A stretch of 64,000 bases of DNA from Blastomussa wellsi. Its lineage: Eukaryota; Cnidaria; Anthozoa; Scleractinia; Plerogyridae. The stretch lies in NCBI GenBank assembly GCA_947652115.1, contig OX393566.1, forward strand, positions 10,210,982-10,274,981. The letters are read 5' to 3'. The translations under genes and the position numbers were made by a program. Shown here in pieces: positions 32,001 through 44,900 of the stretch; position 1 is the stretch's first letter; the number at the start of each line of letters is the position of its first letter. The notes beneath the pieces are model-generated. The model was given only the letters and a program-made list of their open reading frames with translations, did not search any database and was not told where the DNA came from.

Positions 32001-35000
32001 TGGTGGCACGTGCTTGCAAGATCGTGACGGTATAAATTCCTTTCTCTGGTGCTTTTGGCACACTTCAGTTTCATACCTTACATCGAAACGGCGAATCTTT
32101 GCTGACGTCATTGTTTACATTTTTCCTCATTAGCACACGACTTAGATATATAAGCGTCATTCTAGATATGAATTGACTTCAAACATTTAAATGGATTGTG
32201 AAACTTAGTAATTGGTGAAATTTTTAGCTATTTAGCTGTGATACTGAAGCAGATATTGGCTTTCAAAAAGTGAAACATTTCTGGGTGGCAAAAGCGTTAA
32301 TGAGCTCATATAAACATTCTGCGGCAAAATGCATTCTTTTATACAAATGATTGAAGCATGATATTAAAACATTTACAAGTGTTCTTGAGTGTTGCTGGGA
32401 AAAAAATTATCTGTTCCTTTTTGCCAGCCAGCAATTAGGGCAAACAACAAACACGCGGAAATGGCACTGAAAACCGTTGAAATCCACTCTTCTCAACGAG
32501 ATTCTAGCCTTCGTCGAGCAGTTTCTTCAGTCACCCCTCCGAGTTTCAATCAGCTGGTGCAAAAGTAGCATTTTTTCAGTGACAGCTCCCACTAGAAACA
32601 TGTAGCAAACACATACTGAACCATTGTGCCAGCAGCAGATAAACTGAGGAACAAACTCGTTGGGTGCCCCTGATTCCTCGGGAGAGTTAAACGTGTCATG
32701 CTCTTACAATATCCAGAGCTGGTGTTGTTTTAGCTCGATCAAAAACTGACGCCCTTACGCTAATGAGAAAAATATTGTCAACAAAGATTCGCCTGTGTTA
32801 TGTGTTTGTGTGTTCGGGAATCGAACAGCATTTCTCGCCAAGGGACGTGTAAAAATTAATGAGCTATTAAAAAGAATGCATTTACTCTGGAATTTTCTCG
32901 CATTTCTTCAAGTCCGGGTTCCTTAACAACAGTCATCAGAAATTTGGTAACCCAGAAAAGTACCAATTTTAATTAGGAGCCATTCCCGCTAATTAACTCC
33001 TCGCACCCCTATGACTTCTCTAATCCAACAAGCACTCGGCGTACCCGACACTTAGCGCAGTTGGGGCATGACACTCACAAGTCAAAATAAAAAACATGAA
33101 TCGTGGCCTTGACCTCGAAACAACTACAAGAATTTTTGTTTTTGACATCTAAAACGGCGCGTAAAATCAATTAGAAAAATTAAAATAGTTGAACATTTTC
33201 CGACAGTGTGCTGTACATATGCTGGACGTGTTTCTACCTATTTCCCGTTTACATTTAAAAAAATAAATAAGCAAGTCAAAGGAAAAGGAAATGTAGTCAC
33301 TGGATGGTTGCCATCTCTGTTGTTATTCCTCTGACCTAAATAAAACATTTTCCAATCACGGAGAAACAGCGGGAGTTTCAGGTCACGGCGAGCATCATGC
33401 AAAGAAAAGTTTAATTAAAATTGAAAACGATGCATATGCAGAATCTTTGCTAAGGAGATTTTAGAGGATTATCGCTCAAGCTAATCGATTTAAACTTGAA
33501 TTCCCGATAGTGATTTTCAAGTCATTTTTTGTGGATGTTGTCAGTCATTCTGACCGTCCGAACTGCTCTATCTCCTGTGCGTGTCTTCTGTTTAAAACCT
33601 GTATTTTTGTCAGCATTGTACATTGGGTGTATGCGAAACACATATCGGAAACAAAGAGAGTAAATTGCCCGCGAATATTTAATATGAATCCGTATTAGGT
33701 CAGCGTGTATTGAGCTATGTTGGAAGTAAGGTAGGCAGAAACAAGAAGGTTTAACCTCTCCCCACCCCCCTTTCTTTGCTCCTTGTTGGTTTGCACGGCT
33801 TAACGTGTTGTGCCACCTCGCATGCTTCATTTCTACACAATAAGTGTCGATTACAATGTACGGAAAGAATGAGTTGAGAATTCTTTACACCTGGCGAAGT
33901 ATAAATCTAAAGTGTTGTTGGAAAATTGTAGACGCTATCACTCGCATGTTTCGAGGATTTCCCGAGTGCGCATGCTGTCCGGTTTTCCAAAACAAGTTCT
34001 TTTGAAAGAACTTCGTGTTTATGTGCCTTTGCAGATTCATTACTCCGCACCTCTCTGAATGAGGGCTTTTTTCCAATCTTATTCATTGTATGAAAGTATT
34101 AAAAAGCCCAACAAAACAAAAAACTTGCGGACGTGTTTGTTCCTGAATAGGTCTTTACGTACTTAACTCCCAATTACAAACAGGAATGGATGTAGAAAGG
34201 ATCTGATATATAGGGAAACGTCAGGCAAGTTCAAAAAGATAACAAAAAGCTGATTTAAGTTATTAAATGATAGTAGTCTATTATTACCGGACTGAGTAGT
34301 TTGTTCTTGGTTGTATATAGTCCGTAGAGTGTTAAAGAAGAATTGTATACAATTAGCGCTAATTGGACAAAACAAATCAGGTTCTTGCTTACTTTTAAAT
34401 CCGTTATACGTGAACAGCCCCAGGATGTAAAACATGTGTATCTAATTGAGCGGTTGGTTTGGCCCTGCTGCCAACTATTCTAAATTGGGGATCGCGTCAG
34501 TGTTTGAGTTTTTGTTGTTGATCCAGCGATGATTGATTATGTCAGAAAATGAATAAACTAACTGATTAAATGATTTTTGACAGTGAAGTGGAATGATTGA
34601 ATTTCTCACGCTGCGTACATCACAGTGCTGACGTTAAAAAATATTTCCCTTCGTTGACTGAAAGGTATTGTCTTAAATTGCGTGAACCAGGATTTCCGGC
34701 TTTCGTATCTAACATACGGCACGTATTTTCGCGTTTAAATTAGTAAACACAGAAGCAGCGTGTTAGATATTACATTGCTACCGCGTTTGGCGAAACACCT
34801 AAAGTTGTTTTGTCACTTGTGACTTTGGCAAACAAATTTCATCCGTTTTGTGGTGGAAACTGAGAAACTAACCCGTAGGAACTACCCAAGATAAATGCTG
34901 TAAGTACAGAACAGAAACATTTTGACCTACGTAAGTTTTCGTAATGTGTTTCTTCAATATGATTTCTACTAAAAATGCCTTGGTAAAAGCTAGTAAATGT

Positions 35001-35349
35001 TGTTACTTAGCAATCAAAAGAAGTTATTTTTGATTATATATAGTTCTGGAATAAGGACCTCGAACGTAATGGGGGTGTGTGATGGGAGGGTATCTTCCGG
35101 CGATGTAACAGTGTGATTTTCTGAAAACGCCGCCCGAGTTTTCACGCGATTTAAGGTTTTACGATCTAAACCGCGACAGCTTATGCTCTCACGCGGAAGA
35201 TAATGTCTAAAATTCGCCATGTTTTGATTTGTGATCTGTTTTCCGTTTTCTGTTTTTGTCATCATTACCAAGAAACAGATGAAGTTCAACGCACGTGACT
35301 CAGTTGTGATTAGTTTAATCGCTTCAGATTCTTTGCTGGCAACTCATTA
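29063..35349. other. Long intergenic region with no supported gene
   Basis: Open frames here are short, lack conserved motifs and do not chain through splice sites. A small inverted repeat (gtaagcatgcgttttg at 29909-29924 with aaaaacgcatgcttac near 30011-30027, enclosing aaaaatgtggt/accacattttt) could form a hairpin. An AT-rich tract continues to 35000. Confidence 0.5.
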
Positions 35350-35858
35350 CAGTGGAACCCCGATTTTACAATCGTTGATCGAACGATATTCCCGATTTAA
35401 CGATGGAAATCTAGTGACCCAAGCATAAAGTTTTTCCCGTTGCAACGATATAATTAATACCACGTACCGCAAAAGTGTGTCAAACACCTGGCAATGACAC
35501 AAAGTTTTATTAAATTACAGTAATTCTTTTTCCCGTAGTGCATAAAACTTGCGTTTCTGTCAACATTTGTAATTCATTTGCCCATTGCAATTAAATAAAA
35601 TTCAGTACAGGTTTTTCTTGACTGAAGAAAAATTAATAGGCCCTTTGCACGACCCAGTCACATGGTACAAAATAACATCATGAGCAAGCTTCTTTGTTTT
35701 GGATGTCCCAGCGCGTAGCTTGCTCATCGACAGGGTGTTATTTTGTACCATGTGACCGGGTCGTGCAAAGGTGCTATTATCAACCATATCCTGGTACACC
35801 GATATGTTTAGTTGCTTTGTTGCCGGATCGTAAAAATCGTAAAATCGGGGTTCCACTG
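35350..35858. mobile_element. pogo/Tigger-type deletion element with TA duplication
   Basis: CAGTGGAACCCCGATTTTAC at the left is inverted at the right end (gtaaaatcggggttccactg). Both ends abut TA (35348-35349, 35859-35860). The CAGTNNAACCCC end and TA target are typical of pogo/Tigger transposons. The interior holds a nested palindrome (35642-35770: ctttgcacgaccc...gggtcgtgcaaag) instead of a transposase. Confidence 0.8.
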
Positions 35859-36335
35859 TACAAGCGTTTTGTTTGTGTAACCACATGCCCAGTTTCTCGA
35901 CTGTTTATGCATTAAAACGTGATTACTTTATCTGAAATGTGGGCCACACAAACTGACCAGCTTTTCCGACTAAACTTACAATACCTTACATAGTCTACGT
36001 TAACGACGGGGGTTGGGGGGGAGGTGATCGTGGTGTCGGGGAGGAGAATGGGCCAACGGTCAACGCATATCACACTGCGCGCGCGCAGTTCCTGCCGAGA
36101 TTGATAAACGTTAAAATTTTTTAAATCCTCTACTTTCAACCCAAAAGTTAAGCCAGTCACTGGAAAGTTTTGTACGTCATATGGGCAAAGAAAATAGTTT
36201 AATAACTCGTTCCTCCTTCTCTATATAAGCTGTTACAAAGTTCAAAAAGAGGGCGTTTCAGCGCTGCATGCTGTAACTTGAGGCATTTAAACTTCCGCAC
36301 CGTGCAAACAAGGTGAATCGGCTCAAGTTTTGAGA

Positions 36336-36540
36336 ACATAATTTGGTTTTATCAACTGGGTTGATAATGTGAATTGGCCACCGTAAGGTGATTCGAGAGC
36401 TGACGTTTCGAGCGTTAGCCCTTCGTCGGAGATTCGCTCCTACGAAGGGCTAACGCTCGAAACGTCAGCTCTCGAATCTCTTTACGGTGGCCAATTCACA
36501 TTATCAATCCAGTTGATAAAACCAAATTATATTGTTATAC

Positions 36541-36583
<43 letters not shown>
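36336..36583 (+). mobile_element. Palindromic Penelope-derived element with perfect 14-bp target duplication
   Basis: Inverted arms 36341-36425 and 36442-36527 carry the Penelope 3' module head to head. The plus-strand tail then continues to aaacttacccc. CTCAAGTTTTGAGA lies on both sides (36322-36335 and 36584-36597). About 248 bp, no ORF. It shows the same design as the copies at 10681 and 61343. Confidence 0.88.
36439..36466 (+). ncRNA. Hammerhead-ribozyme-like core
   Basis: Order of elements: CCTACGA in the place of CUGANGA, stem GGGC/GCTC with loop TAAC, then GAAAC and GTC. This is the layout of the type I hammerheads described in Penelope-like elements. The core deviates at the U4 and G5 positions (C-T-A here; the copy at 10820-10847 has CCGACGA), so catalysis by this copy is doubtful. 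Confidence 0.4.
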
Positions 36584-36585
<2 letters not shown>

Positions 36586-36597
36586 CAAGTTTTGAGA

Positions 36598-39500
36598 GTT
36601 GCCTGTGTGCGTCACGAAAGCTTGCGTGAAGAACCCAGAAGAGGTTTGAAAGACTGCACCAAGAAGGGTCCAAGTTTAATAAGCGTACCGACAGCTGTTT
36701 TTCTCGCTTTTAATTGTAATCACCGGTTTCAAGTAAGCAGCCTTTGGGCCCGTCATGAAAGATCGCGTGTCGAACCCAAAGACCGTCGTCTGTAAATTCA
36801 GGCAGGAGAATACAATTCGCGAAGTAGTAGTTGTTTTGTTTGACAGGCTTTTCGCGCAGAAAAATCATGCAAAACATGTTACCAATAAACTGCTTGCATT
36901 GGTCGTACCAATCAAGAAACAGGGAGTGGTTAATTTAATTACTGTTTGCGTGTTTAAAATTATTGGCTACATCTCATCAGTGCCGATCACGAGAGGCCAG
37001 GTCCTGTGCAGAGCAACTTCTATACTCACTTAGTTCCAACCATTAGCGAAAGTTTCAAGAACGCACTGAAATTATTGGATGTTTGGTGGCTCCTTACAAA
37101 TAAGGTGGGTAAAATCATAATTACGATCGTAATCAGAAGAGGGCCAGTTCCAAACAGTTTTTTTCATAGTTGGCTCTGACTGTAAAAGAACTAGGGTAGT
37201 TTGCTTGGGCGATGCAAAAAAAGTATTATTATTTTGGATTGACAGTGCGCTAATCCATGGACCTTATACTGGTGTCATTACACTTGAGAAATTCCGGTGT
37301 TTGTATTTGTATCACGGGGTTCCGGGTGATTTCCAGTTTTGTATCAATAGGAACCTAAGAGTAATGGCCCACTTTTGCTATTATTTCCAAGCTAGAGTAT
37401 TATTTTGTTGCCGAGTGTCTCCGATCAGTAAATTAACTCAGTAAGAATGAGTCGCAACTTGAAAAATCTTTATAGTCTGATGTTTTTCAAGTTTTCGCGT
37501 TTTCGTTACCAAAATGTGCTAGAAGAAATCATCAATTCTTCTTCTTTCAAAAATTTAGTTATTTTCTTATGGAGTGGTAGTAATATTTTGTTACTAAGTA
37601 AAAGTATTAGAGGAAGATTTTGACCAAGTTAGGTCAAAGTCCCCATGATGCTTGTCACGAAAGTAATTTATTTTAACACTGATAAAATTTACTTCAAATT
37701 TACGTCTTAATTTGAGCAAAATAAATAACCATGAGAGAAGTATGAAAACCAACAAGGAACACGGATGGTTAAAACTTGGAACTATTCCGAATACTAGCAG
37801 AACTACTCGATGTCGAAACAACACGGTTCATATTAAGGTTCTACACTGTTTTTGTCTTTACGATTCGAATCCGTAGCATCTAAATCATATTGTCATTACC
37901 GACTTTTTTACTGACAGTGACCAGCGGATCGCGCATCACGCGTGAGCATAACGTTTATAACAGGGACGTTCAAATCGGAAGTTGACAATTTTCTTCTTCC
38001 ACCAAGACGATTAGAATGCGAAAAATTTGTCAATCACAACAGTTTTACACGTGAGCGCCACGTTTATAAATGGTGGACAGAATTGAAAACAAAGCGGCTA
38101 AATAAACGAGTGACAGAGAAGTAAAATCTCCAACACGCGTATCAGATTACACCAAGCGCTTCAAACAAAAGCGGAAAATTCCGAGCTAAAAATTGAAAAA
38201 GAAAACAAACGTGAGAGAAACTTCATTTTGAATTGAAGTTCATTTAAGATGAAACCAAAAATTGTATTCAAAAGCGTCGAAATAGCAAGCATTTGAAAGC
38301 CGTGCAATTCTGCATGCAAGAATTAAATTAATTCAAGTACCACGCGAAAGTTTTATTTTTAGCCGAAGGTTGCAGTCAATTGTTCACTCAATGGTTTTAC
38401 CGATCATTCTAAAAATTCCATACAAATTTGAAGTTAGTATTGTATATTACCATTTTGTATTCAGAAGTCTTGAGAAGTGTGATTTGTAGAAAACAGATAC
38501 AAAAACCGCGTCTTCGCGGCCGTCGAACCAGAGGGAGCCATTTGAATATTCACATACATTGCTTTATATTTCGAACATACAAATAGATGCACTGCTTGTA
38601 TGGGCGCCCTGTATTAAAAGTGGCTCCTTCGTTAGTAAGGTTTTAGCACCCTTTACCTTTATGATTTTCCTCTTAAGAGACACTTAAAATTGATCGGTGT
38701 TTTAACTTTTCATTTTTCGCCCCAAAGAGGGAATTTTCGGTATCCAGCCTGAAAAACAAGGCCTTGGAATTTTGTAAACAAGGTACCGCGACTCGCCAAG
38801 ACGCGCCACTATTTTCTTGTTCCTACTGCACGCGCGGATTAAGGAAAAAGCTTCTCTGTAGCACCCCAAGAGTTCACTAAAAGTATGGACAGAAAAAAGA
38901 TTCTGATTGGCTTATTGGCCTTAATCAGTAGTGGAGAACAATAGGAACACTAAATTTTCTCCATGGAGAGAGGGAAAGGGCAGCACGTGCATTTCCCGGC
39001 CAGTTTTGACCAGAATTGGAATTCCAGGGGTGGTTTTCGTGCATCTAGGCCAGCAGTTTCTAGCCTGTGGTTACCACCAGCTTACTAGTAATCACTGAAG
39101 TTGACACATCTTTGCCACCTTCAATTCACAACGGCTCCTGGTTTATATCAGTTTTTCTGGCGATTTAATAGTTTGTTTTCTACACGTCAACAAATGGCTC
39201 TTGGATAGTGAAATTTTTCATCGATTTCAACATGTTCAACGGAACCTTTTTTCCTGCTCATAAAAAGGTCGAACAGTCCTATGCGGTCACGCTATCCGTT
39301 GTGAAGAAAGTTTTCGGAGATCACCGAAATATCCCGATGATTTGCACGAGAATTAATACATTAACCGTCGGCGGTACAGTTGCTCGGCGGTAGCTGTCGA
39401 CCAGAACAAGCCATTTAAGGTGGTACATATGGCTAGAATTGATCCAAAATGAGCTCATTTTAAAACAGTTTATCAACTCTATGCCTGTTCCTTACAACTC

Positions 39501-41764
39501 TACCCCAAGGTAATTTTTATCACAGCAGGGTTTTGGCGTGTTCTGGTAAATTCTGTGCTAAATCACCTTGACAATGCGCCCACGTAGAAGGTTCGTTTTG
39601 CAAACCGTTTCACGTGATTTTATTTCTGTTTTAATTTCTTGTCCTTGCCGTGGGGATCAGTCTACCGTTTTTCACTTAGCATCTTAAGATTTTAACTGAT
39701 CCAGGTCTACACAAGATCCGGTACTATTCACTGGTTTGTCGTTGTGGACTTGCCTGTATTAGAAGAAAAAAGGGGCGTGTTCTGTATTTTTAAATGTAAA
39801 AGAGAATTTTGTGGTTGGCATTCTCCAAATACTATAATGTGCCCTCTGTCAATGTTCCAAACATGAATTATTTGGCCTCGCCCCTCCCTCCAAAGGTCAC
39901 TGAATGATTACATGTACATGTACTGTGTTTTCAGAGGTCAAGGCTGTGGTGAGTTATTCTTGAATTTGCTTGAAGAAAACACAGTTTCAACAAGGTCAAA
40001 TTTTTTAACGCAGCGAACGCGTGTATGATGTGTTTAACCGCAAAAACAGTACGAATTAAACTCTAATTACAAATAGTTGGTCGAGACCGTTCTGGCAACC
40101 TCAGTCAAGTTACATGCGGGTTCTCGTTTTATTCCTATTTTTAACCCTGCCAAGTCTAAATAATTTTTTCACACATCTGAAATTCTAAAACCACACAATA
40201 GAAAGCCCGCAAGGTCAGAGTTTTCATGGGGGTTGGACTGAGATACGGATCGATTCGGTATAATCAAACCAAGATGTGTCTTTCCTACCTTACCCGGGAC
40301 ATACCAATAGATTACCTTTTAGAGGCTGGCGATGATAACAAGAGAGACTGTTTAGCTGTCCAATTATTCAAGTCGAATTCAAGCCTATTTTGTTTAAACG
40401 TGAAGCCTCTAAACTGCTTTCCTTTGACCTAGCCAGTCTGAGCTAAAGTTTCGATCCTAGTTACTTTTCGTGATGCTATCGACGGAAATATCCAGTTAGA
40501 TGTATGTTGAAGCATACGAAGCGTCAAGTTTATTAAAGTATTACCAAGCATTGTCTATTTATAATGTTTGTCGTTTGTCTTCTTTTGCTTCGAACCTACT
40601 GACTGAATGGAGACATGCTTACACTAGCTGTCGGAAATAGAATACTGAAGAACAGTTTCCAGCGCCAAATCCGTTAGACGCAATTTCAGTCATGCATCCT
40701 AGATGTGAATTACGTATAACATTGTGTTCGCATTATAAAAGTTGTCACAATGCAACATTAAAAAAAACATTTTATTGACGAGTTGGAGGGGGGGGGGGGG
40801 GAAGGGGAAGGGGAGGAACGGGGTTCAGGCGAAATCTGGATTGTTTGGTGGTAAGGGAGCAGGAAGCTGCCCTCTCTACCCCTGGAGTGACCACTCTTGA
40901 ATCGGAGCGGTAAAAGCCTCGTGATGTGTGAGTTTTGTTGATCTCCTTGAGTGCTTGATGTGCCTCTCTGTGTTTCCTGCCTTCTCTTTTCCCGGATCTT
41001 TGTCGACAGTGAGGCGACCGTTGCCAAAGTAAGAGGTAAAGTGATAGCTTGGAAAATGCTTGGAAGTTTTCCATTAGTGCGCGTATATCGTCTTTGCATC
41101 ACAGTATCGTATTCGTTTAAAGAAGGCTTTCCATATGTCAAAGTTTTCAGAATTGCGAGAAATATTTAACGACATAATAAGTCCTAAACTGTTGCGTCCT
41201 GCACAGACTACAGTTTTGCTTATCAGGTACGGCTATATCGGTGAGTGGGTGAAATTGCACTTGCGTTTGCTTCGTTAGGCCTGATGCATTTATTGCTTTC
41301 GTATTTTTTTAAAGAAGGCCTTCAAAGTTATACATCTTCCCTCAGTAGCTATAGCTAATAAGTGTTGGTGGAGGGCAACCATCTGTTACGTTTGCTGGCT
41401 AAAATAGACGCTGATTCAATAATGTGGAATTCTTGCTTAATAACGTATGCGCAAAAGAACATTGAAACTATGACTTCTTTCCAATCTCGCAGTCTTAGTA
41501 TCCTCAGCAGTAGCACTTGAAGTTTCAGCTGTGTTATAAACCGGCGAGGAAGTTTGATTCTTCGAGAGAGCTATCAGAAGGAGTTGACACTATTTTTCGT
41601 ACCTGAACAAGCGCTTGCACATTTCCTTTGTTTGTAATATGTAATATGCGGGATTTAATAGTTTTAGTTGTGAATGCGCACTGCTGATATGGGCAGGAAC
41701 AGGGAAGTGAACTTGGGTTAAGCCTCGTACCAAAGTGTCCACACTCGTGTACATACGTTTCTCT
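36598..41764. other. Intergenic region without a supported gene
   Basis: No chain of exons or RNA gene is seen. It contains the second copy of a short interspersed repeat (38534-38618, partner at 19758-19833) and a G-rich run at 40787-40815. Confidence 0.45.
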
Positions 41765-41990
41765 AGCATAAAGCGGCTACGAAAATTTCTTCTCCTCCCT
41801 GGATGGCATGCTAGTCCATGGCAGGGTTACCCCCGAGCATTATTTCGCCATTACCCATTTATACGCCTGGGTGGAGAGACACTGTGAGAGTTAAGTGTCT
41901 TGCCCAAGAACACAGCGCAGTGCCCCGGCCAGAGTTCGAACCGTCCTAGCCGGAATCCAGCGCACTAACCATTAGACCACCACACCTCCC
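41765..41990 (-). repeat. tRNA-derived SINE, minus strand
   Basis: On the minus strand: an A box at 41969-41979 (TGGTCTAATGG) and a B box at 41932-41942 (GGTTCGAACTC). Then come the conserved gtgttcttgggcaagacact core and a tail matching ccatccagggaggag...cgctttatgct. It is the same family as the SINE at 58394-58683 and more diverged. Confidence 0.85.
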
Positions 41991-44900
41991 ACAAGAAGCG
42001 ACCTTGCTATACATGTGTTGCACTGGTGAAAATATGCCTCACAACACCCAATGCGGCAATTATTTTGCAGATTTGTTTCTGCTCACAAGGCAGGCATGTA
42101 ATGCCGAATTCAATTTCAGGTTTTGTTTTTGTTGAATTGCCAACTGAGATAGCTTTTGCGGGTTAACCCCGTACTCTAATCTTTCTACCCACAACAATAA
42201 AAAACTTGACATTCAAATAAGTTACGCCGAAATGTTTGGTAAATACACCAAAGTTTCATTTTGTTTTGATCAAAAAGTGCAGGACTTCTTGTACTGGCAG
42301 TTTACACGCGGAATGCACTTGGAGAAGAGAAATACATTGCTCTGAAAATGGAATGAAAACTATGTTGATTTGGAAATGATCTGCAATTAAAACATTTAAC
42401 CACAAAGAAGGAGAACAATTGCCAACGATATCATGAAGTGTTTTGCTTACTGGCATGATAAGAAATCGTTTCCGCTTATAGTTCAAAATATAAACAAAGG
42501 AAACTCGTTACTGTACCACTTAGCTTTACATGTACAAACTTAAAAATTCTTTGTTGTGTGTGCGACTTATTTATATCCGGTTTGAACTTGCAAACACGTC
42601 TTTTTCGCGTTTGTTTTTAATAACTGGCTGCTTTAGAATGAGCGCAAATATGCTGTTTTACCTCACATCTGTTTCTAACGTTTTTAATGAAATATCTGTA
42701 CCAACCAATCGTGCGTTTTTAATGGAAAAATGTCAAAAATGGTTTTTTTGCTAACAATTTCTTTGCAATTTCACAAGAAATGAGTAAAATTATTACCACA
42801 GGCCATTTGTCGAGACAATCGTAACCCAAACTTGCTCGTGGCACGTGCAGTAAGGGATCAACACGGACTGTTAACCTTTCCGTAATTCGAGCTTTAAAAT
42901 TTTTCCATTCCTGTTCAATGTTTTTATTGAGCTGTTTCACTGTAGAACGGGATGTGAACCAGTTTGTTGTATGCATGTGGAGTTCATGTCATGTCAGTTC
43001 ATACTTTCTCATATCAACTTCATTACCTCCATAAACGTCGGTGAACCATTTGTGGAAAAAAATTCTCCCAGGTTGCCTTGCCCAAATTTCTCTTGCTGCC
43101 CAAAAAATCTGAGTTGCCCAAAATTTGGGGGCTGCAGCACCCCCCCCCCCCGGCCCCCCCGGCCGGTACGCCTATGATTACCTCAACAAAAATGCGAACA
43201 ATCTGGAAAAGGCCCAAGAAGCTGACTGATATATTAACTGATTTAACTCTTGCAAGGTCAAGTAATATACGCACACATTTCCCGGTGATGAAAACAGATG
43301 AAAAACATTAATAATAACACACGAAAGAAGCGGGCAGGTATGCTTGCACGTGTTCTATTAATGCGAGAAAACATTCGTTCTTCACTTGTCACATACACAT
43401 CTTAAATCAGTTGAGAGGACCCGAAATCAAATGAACTATAATGAGCAGCAGTTGCGTGTGATACTGTTTATTTTTCTGTATAGGGTGTTTTGGTGAAACC
43501 CTTGTGTGTGTCAATCCAAATAAAATCTGTTGAGAGGTTCGTTCTGTGGATTTAAAAAGAATGATGAAAAATGGCAAATCAGGTGAGATCTTGGTTAAGA
43601 AGCTATGGTTTTGTCATTTAGGAGTAACTTTTTCACTAGCATGAAGTTCCAGAACACAGCAAGTCAATTTGGAGAACGTTATAAAATGGATCCTGCTCAG
43701 TTGTGGTCAGAAAATAATATGGGAGTGTCTTTTTCTCTGTTACACTGAAAAAGTTTATCAAAGTGTTATCAGCCTGATTAAATATCACGTTGGTTTTCCT
43801 TTAAAATACAAAGAAATTCAAATTTACTGAAACCGCACAAAAAGTCGTTAAACAACATTGTTAGGGCTGAGCTCAAACTGAACAACCAAACAGCTATACG
43901 GTAACGAAATCTCTCACCTGTTGAATCGGCTTAAACTCGTTTTGTAATCCAGTTGAACCTGTAAGTCGATGTTTTATAGAAAAGAACTAGCCAAAAACTG
44001 TGGGAAACTCATAGATTATTCACATTTTCACTGATTACTTGTTTTTGTGATTCTATTTCTAATTCTGTGGACACCAAGATAAGATCATTACTTTACACGC
44101 AGATCGTGCGTATCATCATTTACTTCATTGTCTGTTACCCGTCGATGATTTCGTCTTTCGCCAATACATGCGTGGAACAGGCCATTTCTTTGATCAGGCT
44201 GACAAAACGCCAGCTTTGTTGTGTAACTTTGAAAATGAAGAAAAACAGAAAAATATAGCAAAAACCTTAAAACCAGTTGAGTTTATCGTGAAGAAGATAA
44301 AATAAATTGAACGTCACTCAAGCGTTGTCATGGTAACAACAGCTTGATCACGGGTTTACCCCAGGTCATCACTTCAGTCCAGATTTTTCTGCTCTGCTTC
44401 ATTCTTCACGTAGGTTATATTTATTTTCATTTATTCATTCACCGGCAGCTGAAATCTGGGACGTCAAAAAACGCGTGCGTGCTTCAAGTTTGGTGTCACG
44501 TTCAAAACAAACTTAACAAAGTTCATCATTGAGAGCAAAGTCAAGTCCGTTAGTTGTGCGCGCGGTGGTACGGAATTGAGATCCGTGTTCTACTCAAGAA
44601 AATTAGTGACAAAACAATTTCCGTGCAATCTCTTTACTGTCGCTGATGTAAGGTTGGTGTGGTTTGGTGGTTGTTTAGCTTACACTGTTCAATTTAAGAA
44701 CACGCGCACCAGGCGTGCTATGGCCGAGTATGTGTGTGTTATCTAACTTCAATGTTTGTGGGTTTCACTCAAGTATTTTGTTTGGATCAAACAAATCTCT
44801 TCTGTTACAGTTGCGCCTACGCGTTGTTCGTTTGTAGTTTTTTGTTACATAGGGCGCTAATACAGTTTCCTTCAACTTTTAATTTGTTTTAATGCAATGC

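Noticed and set aside
40758..41141. A 127-codon minus-strand frame as a gene
   Set aside because: Composition is basic and low complexity, ending in a proline run created by a G-tract. No motif, splice chain or homologous look.
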